From positions 869-13,756 of the forward strand of contig DMMN01000220.1 in NCBI GenBank assembly GCA_003453835.1: a DNA stretch of 12,888 nucleotides, given 5' to 3'. Position numbers and translations under genes: made by a program. This stretch comes from Bacteroidota bacterium (lineage in GTDB: Bacteria; Bacteroidota; Ignavibacteria; UBA10030). The stretch's first letter is position 1, and the number at the start of each line of letters is the position of its first letter. The notes beneath the pieces are model-generated. The model worked only from the letters and a program-made list of their open reading frames with translations. It was not told where the DNA came from and searched no databases. Shown here piece by piece: positions 1-8,696 of the stretch.

Positions 1-12
1 GACCTGAGTCGG

Positions 13-79
13 GACGAGCGAAGTCGAAGACTCCACGAGCCAGCCACTCTGGACACGATTCGACTTCGTTGCGCTCGTC
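13..79. repeat. Imperfect inverted repeat (REP-like)
   Basis: The left arm GACGAGCGAAGTCGAA (13-28) is the reverse complement of TTCGACTTCG (59-68) plus CTCGTC (74-79). The right arm carries five extra bases (TTGCG, 69-73). The arms enclose a 30-nt loop. A related but diverged stretch, ending in CTCAGCGCGACTGAA and a T-run, follows on the right. This suits a genome-wide intergenic palindromic repeat or a decayed terminator. No transposase is nearby. Confidence 0.5.
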
Positions 80-154
80 CTTCGGACTCGCTCCACTTTG
101 CTCAGCGCGACTGAATTTTTTTGCCCGCAGATTGGGTCAACTCGTGATACATCG

Positions 155-175
155 TCAGCCGGCGAGCACGGCTGA
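155..175 (-). terminator. Possible weak terminator hairpin after the 752-aa gene
   Basis: TCAGCCG (155-161) and CGGCTGA (169-175) form a perfect 7-bp stem around a 7-nt loop. It lies 8 nt beyond the stop codon of the minus-strand gene ending at 184. No T-tract follows on the minus strand, so intrinsic termination is uncertain. It may only stabilise the 3' end of the transcript. Confidence 0.3.
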
Positions 176-183
176 GGGATGGT

Positions 184-2442
184 CTAATTTGCTTTTCCGA
201 TCCTCTCATCCATCCAATCGCATAGTTTCAGGCGTTCATCGATTTCAACCGCGTGCGCTCCGCCGGCCACATAGTTCAACGCCTGCCAGAGGTGCAGTTT
301 TGATTTCTGGTACTTGCCGATTGCGAAGAAGTGCCGGGCAATCCGTCGGTGCCGATGATACTCAAGTGCATCAGACTTCATCCTGGGAATTCGCGTCCAG
401 AGTCGGATTGCATCGTCGAAGCGTTCCATCGCGGAGAGTTCTCTCGCTTGAAGATAGTCGGCAAGAGCGTTGCTCCGACCGGAGGTGTTGGCTCGACTGA
501 GCAGCTCCGTTCTCTCTGTGTCAGACAATTCCTTCAGGAATAACGGCTTGATGTGTCGAGAGAGAGCGGAATTCGAGAGCACTTCCAGGCGGATGGCGCT
601 CGCTTCATCCCAGCTTTGACTGACATGTGCGAGCATCAATTCTCTGTAGAGATCATTCGCCCGCCGCGTCGAGTCAACCGCCCAGTAGGAATCGCCCAGG
701 ACGAGCCTCAGCGGGAGGAGTGAATGCCCGATCGCGGAATCGCGCAATTTCTCTTCTGCAAACTGAATCACCTCGGCGTAGCGCTGAAGCTTGAAGAGAG
801 AGTTTGCTTTCTGAAAGATCGCCTCGATACTTGTGCTCAAACCGAGAGACCGGTTTGCAGATTCCAGGGCCTCTTGATATTTTTTCTGACCGTAGATCGA
901 TCGAGTTTCCGCATTTGAGTTCGCAACGACTCGCGCGCATTCCTTCGCGAAAATGGAGGGGCGCTTGAACAGATAGGCCGCCTTTTGGAGATCGGCCTCA
1001 CCAAGGGAGGCCCGATCCACATGCCGCCGCCAATCGACAACAAGCGTTCCAAGTTCTCTGTTGTAGAACGTGGAGAAGTCTCCCGACTTGTAAACGAGCT
1101 TGAAGCGCCGGATGCCGTACCGATCGATGAGATACCTGCAAAACGAGCCGGCAAGCACGTAGCTCACGCTCGGATGCGCTCTCATGAAGCCTGAAATCGA
1201 AAAAATGTCCTCCATCGCCGGATCGATGCCGACGGCGAAGATCATCGCAGCAAGATGATGAAGCTGCTCTTCGTACTCGACGTTCTCCGCGGCGGTTGCC
1301 AGCCCTTCGATGAGTCCGGAGTTGACACCGACACGGAGAAAAGGAAATCCGAAATCAGCCGCCATCACGTGTACGAGCTCGTGCTTGAGCGATGCGTCCG
1401 CATCACCCACGTTTAGGTGAAGTTGCCATAGCCACGGTTTCGCAATGTTGGTGCCGGCGGCTCCGATGAGGCGGCCCTTCTGCTCGGCCGACGCGTACAG
1501 ATATGAATGAATCTTCCTTCTCGGCTCTACGCGAAGAAACTTGGAGAGTTGATCGAAATAGAACTCATGCAACTGGATGAGATGCGCAAGACGCCGGCCT
1601 TTCACCATCGTATCGGGATAAACGATCACAAAATGATCCGTTTCAATCCGACCTCCGAGCTCTCCTGCAATATGATCTTCCGAAGACGAGATGTTTAGGC
1701 GGTCGCTTAAAAGATACATGCCCGTGAGAAGGAGAAGAAGAACCGAAGCGACTGCAACCTTCAGTCCGATTGGCCGGCCGGGATCGTCTTGATTCAGACT
1801 TCGCTTGCTCGCTCTGGCATCGACGATAACGGCAAACAGGATGAGGAGGATGACGCTTGCCGCAGTCCCGAGTCGATACACAAGCAATCGTCCGACGATG
1901 TCGAGCGTCTCGTCGTACGTAAAGCCGGGGAAGAATCCGACGATCGGATTGAAGGCGAAGACCTGCGGGTAGCTGACGGTGATCACGATAATATGGAACA
2001 GCACGAGAAGCCACAGCAGAACAAACCAGGTCTTCCACTGACCTTTCATGACTACCGAAATGAGGAGTGCGAGAGCGTGGGCGAATATCACCGACGGCAA
2101 AGGAATCAACAGATAGAGGATCGCCCCGTGGATGAACGAGCAGTTCTTTACAAAGAGAGCATTCAGCGAAATAGGGACGAGGGGGATGAACAGCAAGAGA
2201 CCGAGCGGCAAGGAGAGCCGTAGGGCAAAGTACCAAACGGTGCCGCTACGAGTTGTGGCGCCCTTTCGCCACGAAGAGACCGTTAGGAGGCCGGCGCAGA
2301 AACTCGCGACGACTGCCATCAGGGCAGAGAACTCAAAGCCGAGGTAGTTGAAGAGCGGAATCTGAGTGCAAACGAGCGAGAGGAGAAGTACAAGAAGAAG
2401 GGCGATTCGGTGGGATCGGTACGAAAGAAATTCCCGGAGCAT
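184..2442 (-). CDS. Multi-pass membrane protein with gluzincin (peptidase MA-like) domain and TPR-like repeats
   Basis: A 752-aa protein of unknown substrate. Seven hydrophobic helices are visible (about residues 12-30, 38-56, 70-90, 106-131, 138-157, 187-207 and 228-246). They are followed by a domain that probably lies outside the cytoplasm and carries the zinc motif H354-E-L-V-H358, with E379 in L-I-E-G-L-A as likely third ligand. This matches the peptidase MA-like gluzincin pattern. From about residue 513 the chain is alpha-helical with TPR-like pairs (clearest near 513-565 and 665-735). The whole suggests a membrane-anchored metallopeptidase with a protein-binding tail. The membrane part recalls Bacteroidota fusions of ABC-2-type permeases with M1-like peptidases, but no ATPase gene is adjacent. 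It lies 63 bp after murA on the same strand and may be co-transcribed. The ATG at 2442 has only a weak Shine-Dalgarno sequence. The zinc motif is seen; the peptidase activity is inferred. Confidence 0.85.
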   Translation of the reverse strand: MLREFLSYRSHRIALLLVLLLSLVCTQIPLFNYLGFEFSALMAVVASFCAGLLTVSSWRKGATTRSGTVWYFALRLSLPLGLLLFIPLVPISLNALFVKNCSFIHGAILYLLIPLPSVIFAHALALLISVVMKGQWKTWFVLLWLLVLFHIIVITVSYPQVFAFNPIVGFFPGFTYDETLDIVGRLLVYRLGTAASVILLILFAVIVDARASKRSLNQDDPGRPIGLKVAVASVLLLLLTGMYLLSDRLNISSSEDHIAGELGGRIETDHFVIVYPDTMVKGRRLAHLIQLHEFYFDQLSKFLRVEPRRKIHSYLYASAEQKGRLIGAAGTNIAKPWLWQLHLNVGDADASLKHELVHVMAADFGFPFLRVGVNSGLIEGLATAAENVEYEEQLHHLAAMIFAVGIDPAMEDIFSISGFMRAHPSVSYVLAGSFCRYLIDRYGIRRFKLVYKSGDFSTFYNRELGTLVVDWRRHVDRASLGEADLQKAAYLFKRPSIFAKECARVVANSNAETRSIYGQKKYQEALESANRSLGLSTSIEAIFQKANSLFKLQRYAEVIQFAEEKLRDSAIGHSLLPLRLVLGDSYWAVDSTRRANDLYRELMLAHVSQSWDEASAIRLEVLSNSALSRHIKPLFLKELSDTERTELLSRANTSGRSNALADYLQARELSAMERFDDAIRLWTRIPRMKSDALEYHRHRRIARHFFAIGKYQKSKLHLWQALNYVAGGAHAVEIDERLKLCDWMDERIGKAN

Positions 2443-2505
2443 GATTGATCCGACACGTGGGGGTAGATTGATCGTCCGTCCCGACAGGGTGGAAAACCGG
2501 AAGTA

Positions 2506-3726
2506 CTAAAATTCCTCGCCGCTCACGCGCTGGATGTCTGCACCGAGCCCCGAGAGTTTTTTCTCGATCCGTTCGTAGCCGCGATCGAGGTGATAGACCC
2601 GCAACACATCGGTGGTCCCTTCTGCAATCAATCCGGCCAGAATCAAGGAGGCGCTTGCTCGGAGGTCGGTTGACATCACTTTGGCGCCTTTCAGCTTCTC
2701 AACGCCGACGACGGTGGCGATATTCTCCTTCACCGTGATATTTGCCCCGAGCCGTATCAACTCCGGGACATGCATAAAGCGGTCAAAGTAGATCGTGTCC
2801 GTAACGATGCTCGTTCCGCCCGCCAGCGACATCAGGGCAATCCATTGCGCTTGCATATCCGTCGGGAAGCCGGAATAGATAGAGGTTGTCACATTGACTG
2901 GACGTATCTCCCCGGATGGCTCGAGCTCGATGAAATCTTCACCGATGGTGAGCGTCGCCCCGGCATCTTCGAGTTTGGTTGTCACGGCGCTCATGTGACC
3001 GGGATTGCACCTTTCCACTCGAACCTTCGATCCCTTTTTGCCCGCGATCGCCGCGGCGACAAGGAACGTCCCCGCCTCAATGCGGTCTGGAATCGTTGTG
3101 CAGTCGGCAGGATGGAGTTCGTCCACCCCTTCGATCTCAAGATGATTGCTTCCGATGCCGTTGATCCTGGCTCCCATCCGAACGAGAAACTCGGCCAGCG
3201 CCGAAATCTCGGGCTCCATAGCGGCGTTATCGATGACGGTTGTTCCCTTCGCCAAGACTGCGGCCATCATCACATTCCCCGTTGCACCGACGCTCGAAAC
3301 GTCAAACACAATGCGAGCTCCTCTGAGGCGTGTTGCTTTTGCGAGGATGTACCCTGCGTCGAGCTTGATCTCGACCCCGAGCTTTCGAAGTCCCTCAATA
3401 TGCAAGTTTACGGGCCGCGGTCCCCAGGCACAGCCGCCCGGCAGGGAAACATGCGCGGCGCCGTATCGCGCCACCAACGGTCCGAGCACGTAGATCGATG
3501 CACGCATTTTCTTCACATGTTCGTATGGAGCTTCGAATCTTGTGACATGCGAGGAATCGACCGTGAGCGTGTGATCGGCATGAACGATGCCGACACCCAT
3601 CGACTCCAGCAGCCGCGACATCGTCGTAACGTCGCGCAGGGTCGGCGTGTTTTGAAGTGTGTACGTTCCCGGCGCGAGGAGCGTCGCCGGCATCAACGCG
3701 AGCGATGCATTCTTCGCACCGCTCAC
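2506..3726 (-). CDS. murA: UDP-N-acetylglucosamine 1-carboxyvinyltransferase (MurA); 5' end frame-disrupted
   Basis: MurA transfers enolpyruvate from PEP to UDP-GlcNAc, the first committed step of peptidoglycan synthesis in the cytoplasm. The frame gives the full EPSP-synthase-like fold: S-G-A-K-N near the start, L-P-G-G-C-A-W-G with the PEP-attacking cysteine, R-P-V-N-L-H-I, and the C-terminal D-L-R-A-S-A and D-R-G-Y-E-R-I motifs. The coordinates use the GTG at 3726, the first usable start in this frame, but homologous coding clearly continues upstream to 3774 (D-K-F-V-I-T-G-G-R-N-L-S-G-T-V-Q). Numbered from a start just before that aspartate, the conserved Lys is residue 22 and the catalytic Cys is 116, next to the E. 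coli K22 and C115. Starting at GTG would delete the first beta strand. The expected TTG (3776-3778) is one base out of frame. Cys is the fosfomycin-sensitive type. The identification is secure; the start is not. Confidence 0.95.
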   Translation of the reverse strand: MSGAKNASLALMPATLLAPGTYTLQNTPTLRDVTTMSRLLESMGVGIVHADHTLTVDSSHVTRFEAPYEHVKKMRASIYVLGPLVARYGAAHVSLPGGCAWGPRPVNLHIEGLRKLGVEIKLDAGYILAKATRLRGARIVFDVSSVGATGNVMMAAVLAKGTTVIDNAAMEPEISALAEFLVRMGARINGIGSNHLEIEGVDELHPADCTTIPDRIEAGTFLVAAAIAGKKGSKVRVERCNPGHMSAVTTKLEDAGATLTIGEDFIELEPSGEIRPVNVTTSIYSGFPTDMQAQWIALMSLAGGTSIVTDTIYFDRFMHVPELIRLGANITVKENIATVVGVEKLKGAKVMSTDLRASASLILAGLIAEGTTDVLRVYHLDRGYERIEKKLSGLGADIQRVSGEEF

Positions 3727-3778
3727 CTGGACGGTTCCGCTTAAATTCCTTCCTCCCGTGATGACGAATTTGTCCCAA
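3727..3778 (-). other. murA: Probable N-terminal coding segment of murA with +1 frame disruption
   Basis: In the murA frame, bases 3774 to 3727 read D-K-F-V-I-T-G-G-R-N-L-S-G-T-V-Q, the canonical MurA N-terminus. The codon before the aspartate is TGG, not a start. No ATG, GTG, TTG or CTG occurs in this frame before the TAA about 70 nt upstream. The minus strand reads TTTGGGAC here. Removing one G would give TTG-GAC-AAA-TTC, preceded about 8 nt away by AAGGCGAGG, a good Shine-Dalgarno. An extra base in the GGG run (plus-strand CCC at 3774-3776) is the simplest explanation, as a sequencing error or a real mutation. An ATA further upstream is a less likely alternative start. Confidence 0.7.
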
Positions 3779-3832
3779 AGGGGCCCTCGCCTTGGCGTTC
3801 TTATCGACCTTCCCTTCGATTCAACCGGTCTG

Positions 3833-5394
<1,562 letters not shown>

Positions 5395-5433
5395 TGCCAG
5401 TTTCATCGCTATTCCACAGCATTCGGCACACCA

Positions 5434-5450
5434 GAAGACCGTTGGTCTTC
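5434..5450 (+). terminator. Hairpin between purA and the histidine kinase
   Basis: GAAGACC (5434-5440) and GGTCTTC (5444-5450) form a perfect 7-bp stem with a 3-nt loop, 39 nt after the purA stop. No T-tract follows. It may be a weak or factor-assisted terminator, or an RNA-processing or stability element in a purA-kinase transcript. Confidence 0.35.
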
Positions 5451-5475
5451 AGTCGTTGTCCGCTCCTCTAGGGAA

Positions 5476-6693
5476 ATGACACCTAATCCCAAACACGTCA
5501 TGCCGCAATCCGGCGAGATCAAGACCGTCCTCCTCGTTCTGGCTTTCCTGATCGTGGCTTCGACGCTTTGGTACACCCACGACATCGTTCAGGAGCTGCA
5601 GGCAAAGGAGAAGCAAATTGCGAACCTCTACGCGAAGGGATTTGAATACATCGGGAGCGGAAAGACGCAGAGCGGCGATTACAGCTTCGTCCTTGACGAG
5701 ATCATCAAGAACATCGACTTCCCGATCATTTCGACCGATGTTCAGAACGAACCGCTCCCACCGTACGCGATGACCGTCCGCAATGTGGATCTCGACACCT
5801 CGGCCTCGCTCGACAGCCAACATCTGTTCCTGAAACGGATGATCGTAGAGATGGACGGGCAAAACCCACCGATCAAAGTCCAATACAACGACACACTTGT
5901 CATCAGCTACGTCCATTACGGCGAATCGCGTTTGATCAAACGCCTGCGAATGCTGCCATACATCGAGTTTACGGTGGTTGCTCTCTTCATCTTCATCGGC
6001 TACATGAGCTTCAGCTACATCAAACGGAGCGAGCAGAGCAACATTTGGGTCGGGATGGCTCGCGAAACGGCCCATCAACTCGGCACGCCGATCTCAAGCA
6101 TGATGGGGTGGATCGAGTTGCTCAAGCATCAAGCGGGTGAAGGCAAATCGAAAATGACGGAGACGCTGCGCGACATGGACAACGATCTCCAGCGGCTTCA
6201 AAAGATCGCCGACCGCTTTTCCAAGATCGGATCGAAGCCGGACCTGAAGGAGGAGAACATAGCAGAGGTCATCGACAAGGTGCTGCAATACTTCCAGCGC
6301 CGCATTCCACAAACAGGAAAACGGGTGCAGTTGAGCTTCGATCAGAAGGGAATCCTCTCCGCGCAGATCAACAGGGAGTTGTTCGAATGGGTGATCGAGA
6401 ACCTCGTCAAGAATGCGCTCGACGCGATCGATTCCGGGGAAGGGAAGGTCACCATCAGCATCTCCGAGCGCCCGGACTTCGTGTACATCGACGTCACGGA
6501 CAACGGCAAAGGGATCGAGCCCAGCTATAAGAAGGAAGTGTTCCGGCCAGGGTTCTCCACGAAGAAGCGAGGATGGGGTTTGGGCCTGAGCCTCTCGCAA
6601 CGCATCATCGAATCCTACCATCGCGGCAAACTCACTCTCAAGGAAAGCAGACCCGGCGTCGCTACCACGTTCCGGATCAAACTGAAAAGATAA
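5476..6693 (+). CDS. Membrane sensor histidine kinase (orphan)
   Basis: A 405-aa two-component sensor kinase. Residues 17-34 and 162-181 are membrane helices, enclosing a sensory segment of about 125 residues that is probably periplasmic and that I do not recognise. The cytoplasmic part has an HisKA-type box with phospho-acceptor His200 (E-T-A-H-Q-L-G-T-P), then an HATPase_c domain: N box around N309-N313 (E-N-L-V-K-N-A-L-D-A-I), G1 box D-N-G-K-G-I at 342-347, an F-box-like R-P-G-F-S-T-K-K-R, and the G2 box G-W-G-L-G-L at 366-371. All catalytic boxes are intact. The H-Q-L-G-T-P form, with Q replacing the usual E after the histidine, is common in Bacteroidota-type kinases. No response regulator is nearby, so partner and signal are unknown. 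The chosen ATG follows AGGGA a few bases upstream. The M20 gene starts 27 bp after its stop, suggesting one transcript. Confidence 0.92.
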   Translation: MTPNPKHVMPQSGEIKTVLLVLAFLIVASTLWYTHDIVQELQAKEKQIANLYAKGFEYIGSGKTQSGDYSFVLDEIIKNIDFPIISTDVQNEPLPPYAMTVRNVDLDTSASLDSQHLFLKRMIVEMDGQNPPIKVQYNDTLVISYVHYGESRLIKRLRMLPYIEFTVVALFIFIGYMSFSYIKRSEQSNIWVGMARETAHQLGTPISSMMGWIELLKHQAGEGKSKMTETLRDMDNDLQRLQKIADRFSKIGSKPDLKEENIAEVIDKVLQYFQRRIPQTGKRVQLSFDQKGILSAQINRELFEWVIENLVKNALDAIDSGEGKVTISISERPDFVYIDVTDNGKGIEPSYKKEVFRPGFSTKKRGWGLGLSLSQRIIESYHRGKLTLKESRPGVATTFRIKLKR

Positions 6694-6706
6694 CCCTCAC
6701 ATTTCT

Positions 6707-6714
6707 GAAGGAGG
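6707..6714 (+). promoter_or_regulatory. Strong ribosome binding site deciding the M20 amidohydrolase start
   Basis: GAAGGAGG lies 5 nt before the ATG at 6720. Another ATG (6716) is too close to the site and is out of frame. This fixes the start at 6720 and rules out the longer frame beginning at 6573 inside the kinase gene. Confidence 0.8.
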
Positions 6715-6719
6715 CATGG

Positions 6720-8060
6720 ATGAGTTATCGGTTAGCCGTTTCGAGCCTTGCAATCGTCCTCATTGCGACGACAACATCCGTCAGTCAATCGCTCGATGCG
6801 ATGGTTGATCGGGAGCTTCCAATGCTCGTGGAGAAATACAAACATCTTCACGCAAATCCCGAAATCTCGTATCAGGAAGAGAAGACCTCGGCATACGTCG
6901 CACAGGAATTGCGGGCGCTCGGCTACGATGTCACCGAGCGAGTCGGCAAGTATGCCGTCCCGAACCGGGTTTGCTACGGCGTTGTGGCTGTGATGAAGAA
7001 TGGGAACGGGCCGACGGTGCTCGTGCGCACGGACCTGGACGGGCTTCCGCTCCAGGAGAGAACCGGCCTCTCTTACGCAAGCAATGCGAAGACAAAGAAC
7101 GAGACGGGGGAAGAAGTAAGCGTGATGCACGCCTGCGGACACGATATCCATATGACATCCTTCCTCGGCACCGCCAAGATGTTGAGCCGGATGAAAGACC
7201 GGTGGCGCGGAACGCTCGTGATGATCGGCCAACCGAGCGAAGAGCGCGGAGCCGGCGCCGTGGCCATGCTCAACGATGGACTCTACACTCGCTTTCCCCG
7301 GCCCGACTATGCGATTGCACTTCACGATAACTCCTCGCTCGAAGCCGGAGTTGTGGCACTCTGCGAGGGTTACGCGCTCGCAAGCGTTACGTCGGTCGAC
7401 ATGACCGTTCAAGGCGTCGGCGGCCACGGCGCGTATCCGCAAACGACGAAAGATCCCATCGTTATCGCATCGCAGATTGTTCTCGCCCTGCAAACGATCG
7501 TCAGCCGCGAGAACTCGCCGTTTGATCCGGCCGTTGTAACGGTCGGTTCGATCCATGGCGGGACAAAGCACAACATCATACCCGACGACGTGCATCTTCA
7601 ACTGACGGTTCGGGCGTACAAAGAAGAAGTCCGGAAGAAGGTGCTTGCCGCCATTGAACGGATTGCGAAAGGAATTGCTGCGGCCGCGGGCGTTCCTGCA
7701 GATCGGGCGCCGGTTGTGAAGAGTGATGAAAACGAATTCACGCCGTCAACCTACAACACTCCGGAGCTGACACGGCGCGTAACAAAGACGCTCCAGGCGG
7801 CGCTGGGAAAGGAGAAAGTCCGGATCGCGGAGCCGGTTATGGGGGGAGAAGACTTCGGACAGTTCGGCGACGGCGGGAAGATTCCCACGTGCATGTTCTG
7901 GCTGGGCGCCGCGGATCCCGGGAGGCTGGAGAAGTATAGAATCGAGGGAGCTTCGCCACCCTCTCTTCACTCCAGTCAGTTCGCGCCTCTGCCGGAACCG
8001 ACGATTCGCTCGGGCGTCATTGCGACGACCGCCGCGGTGTTGGATCTCATGCAGAGATAA
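6720..8060 (+). CDS. Exported M20D family amidohydrolase/peptidase
   Basis: A 446-aa di-metal amidohydrolase of the hippuricase, IAA-amino-acid hydrolase and carboxypeptidase (M20D) group, which cleaves amide bonds of N-acyl amino acids or small peptides. Residues 1 to about 22 form a signal peptide (Arg4, hydrophobic core, cleavage near V-S-Q-S), so it should act outside the cytoplasm. Expected metal ligands are all present: Cys139 and His141 in H-A-C-G-H-D, Glu174/Glu175 in Q-P-S-E-E, His202 in A-L-H-D, and His417 in S-L-H-S-S-Q-F. The lid domain shows G-G-H-G-A-Y-P (His236) and K-H-N-I-I-P. The C-terminal G-G-E-D-F replaces the more usual G-S-E-D-F. The start follows a strong ribosome site. 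The gene is 27 bp behind the histidine kinase and probably co-transcribed. The exact substrate cannot be told from sequence. Confidence 0.93.
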   Translation: MSYRLAVSSLAIVLIATTTSVSQSLDAMVDRELPMLVEKYKHLHANPEISYQEEKTSAYVAQELRALGYDVTERVGKYAVPNRVCYGVVAVMKNGNGPTVLVRTDLDGLPLQERTGLSYASNAKTKNETGEEVSVMHACGHDIHMTSFLGTAKMLSRMKDRWRGTLVMIGQPSEERGAGAVAMLNDGLYTRFPRPDYAIALHDNSSLEAGVVALCEGYALASVTSVDMTVQGVGGHGAYPQTTKDPIVIASQIVLALQTIVSRENSPFDPAVVTVGSIHGGTKHNIIPDDVHLQLTVRAYKEEVRKKVLAAIERIAKGIAAAAGVPADRAPVVKSDENEFTPSTYNTPELTRRVTKTLQAALGKEKVRIAEPVMGGEDFGQFGDGGKIPTCMFWLGAADPGRLEKYRIEGASPPSLHSSQFAPLPEPTIRSGVIATTAAVLDLMQR

Positions 8061-8161
8061 TGTACGTGAGAAGTGAAGGCTCCCGGCGGCTGGGCAAAAG
8101 ACATGAAGCGATCTCTCTGTCGCCGCAAAGCAACTCCGATGCTCACCATACCCCAAGCCAA

Positions 8162-8173
8162 TCTTCGCGAAGA
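8162..8173. repeat. 12-bp perfect palindrome
   Basis: TCTTCGCGAAGA is its own reverse complement. It lies between the ends of the convergent M20 and NTF2-like genes, immediately beside the hairpin at 8175-8196. It may be part of a composite terminator structure or a chance palindrome. Confidence 0.3.
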
Positions 8174-8174
8174 A

Positions 8175-8196
8175 GCCGGCGAGATACGACGCCGGC
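8175..8196 (-). terminator. Probable terminator between convergent transcription units
   Basis: GCCGGCG (8175-8181) and CGCCGGC (8190-8196) form a perfect 7-bp GC stem around an 8-nt loop. On the minus strand it lies 53 nt past the stop of the NTF2-like gene and is followed by TTCTTC, a weak T-rich tail. On the plus strand it is 114 nt past the M20 stop and has no T-tract. It best fits the end of the minus-strand cluster. Confidence 0.4.
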
Positions 8197-8249
8197 ATCT
8201 CTGCGACACAACCTGATGACCGTGGAGTATTCCTTCATCGTTCCGGGCG

Positions 8250-8684
8250 TCAGTCTCCGGTCGATGTGTGATCGTGGGTGATCCGCCATCCTTCCGGCTT
8301 CTTCTCGACGATCAACGTAAACCTTCCCCACGGCTGATCGTTCGTTCGGTTCAGGCGCCAAACACCCGTCGCGATCGCAGCGGAGGCGGACACGCTTCTC
8401 ACGACAAGGTTGGAAAACTCCAGCGTTCCCATCTTCTCTTTCGATCCATACTTCTTCTTGTAACGGTCAAGAGTTCCTCTGTAGCCATGCGTCAAGATTC
8501 CGCCGCTGACAAATGAGAGGCTGTCGGAGTTCCAGTAGCCGCTCATGTATCCTTCAATATCTCCGTCATTCCAGGATGTCACTTGCTCCGCCAGAAGTCG
8601 CTCAATCGTTTTCTCATCCGTTTGAGCATCGGAGCGCGTTGACGCGATCAACACCAGAAGGAGGATAATCCAAGTGGATTTCAT
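8250..8684 (-). CDS. Secreted SnoaL/DUF4440-like (NTF2-fold) protein
   Basis: A 144-aa protein with a signal peptide (residues 1-20, cleavage after S-D-A). The mature part looks like the DUF4440/SnoaL-like NTF2 fold: an N-terminal helix with the typical W-N-D-G-D-I-E-G-Y, a mid-strand H-G-Y-R-G, and a C-terminal G-R-F-T-L-I-V-E-K ending W-R-I-T-H-D-H-T-S. Such cone-shaped domains often bind small hydrophobic ligands or act as accessory domains. No catalytic residue can be assigned. It is the last gene of a three-gene minus-strand cluster, starting 12 bp after the stop of the Cys4 membrane protein and lacking a clear ribosome site, which suggests translational coupling. The function is unknown. 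Confidence 0.8.
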   Translation of the reverse strand: MKSTWIILLLVLIASTRSDAQTDEKTIERLLAEQVTSWNDGDIEGYMSGYWNSDSLSFVSGGILTHGYRGTLDRYKKKYGSKEKMGTLEFSNLVVRSVSASAAIATGVWRLNRTNDQPWGRFTLIVEKKPEGWRITHDHTSTGD

Positions 8685-8696
8685 CGCTTGAACATG

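Larger units (their letters stand above)
1..183. other. Non-coding left edge, downstream of the membrane metalloprotease-like gene
   Basis: No convincing gene is visible here. The short plus-strand frames through it (for example 69-500) run antisense into the 752-aa gene and resemble no family. The segment holds an imperfect inverted repeat (13-79), a run of seven T (115-121) and a short hairpin near 155-175. The text is rich in variants of CTTCGACTTCG and CTCGTCC in both orientations, the look of an intergenic repeat element. Whether it recurs elsewhere in the genome cannot be judged from one window. Confidence 0.5.

Noticed and set aside
2770..3744. 324-residue plus-strand frame
   Set aside because: It is fully antisense to murA, has low-complexity Arg/His/Cys-rich composition and matches no family pattern. 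It is a shadow of the murA codon bias.
5449..6078. 209-residue minus-strand frame
   Set aside because: It is antisense to the histidine kinase N-terminal half and rich in Asp/Val/Arg from complement codons.
6573..6719. N-terminal extension of the M20D gene into the kinase
   Set aside because: It would hide the signal peptide inside the protein, and a strong ribosome site precedes the ATG at 6720.
6732..7601. 289-residue minus-strand frame
   Set aside because: It is antisense to the M20D gene, whose catalytic motifs are all in the plus frame. Its composition is that of a shadow frame.
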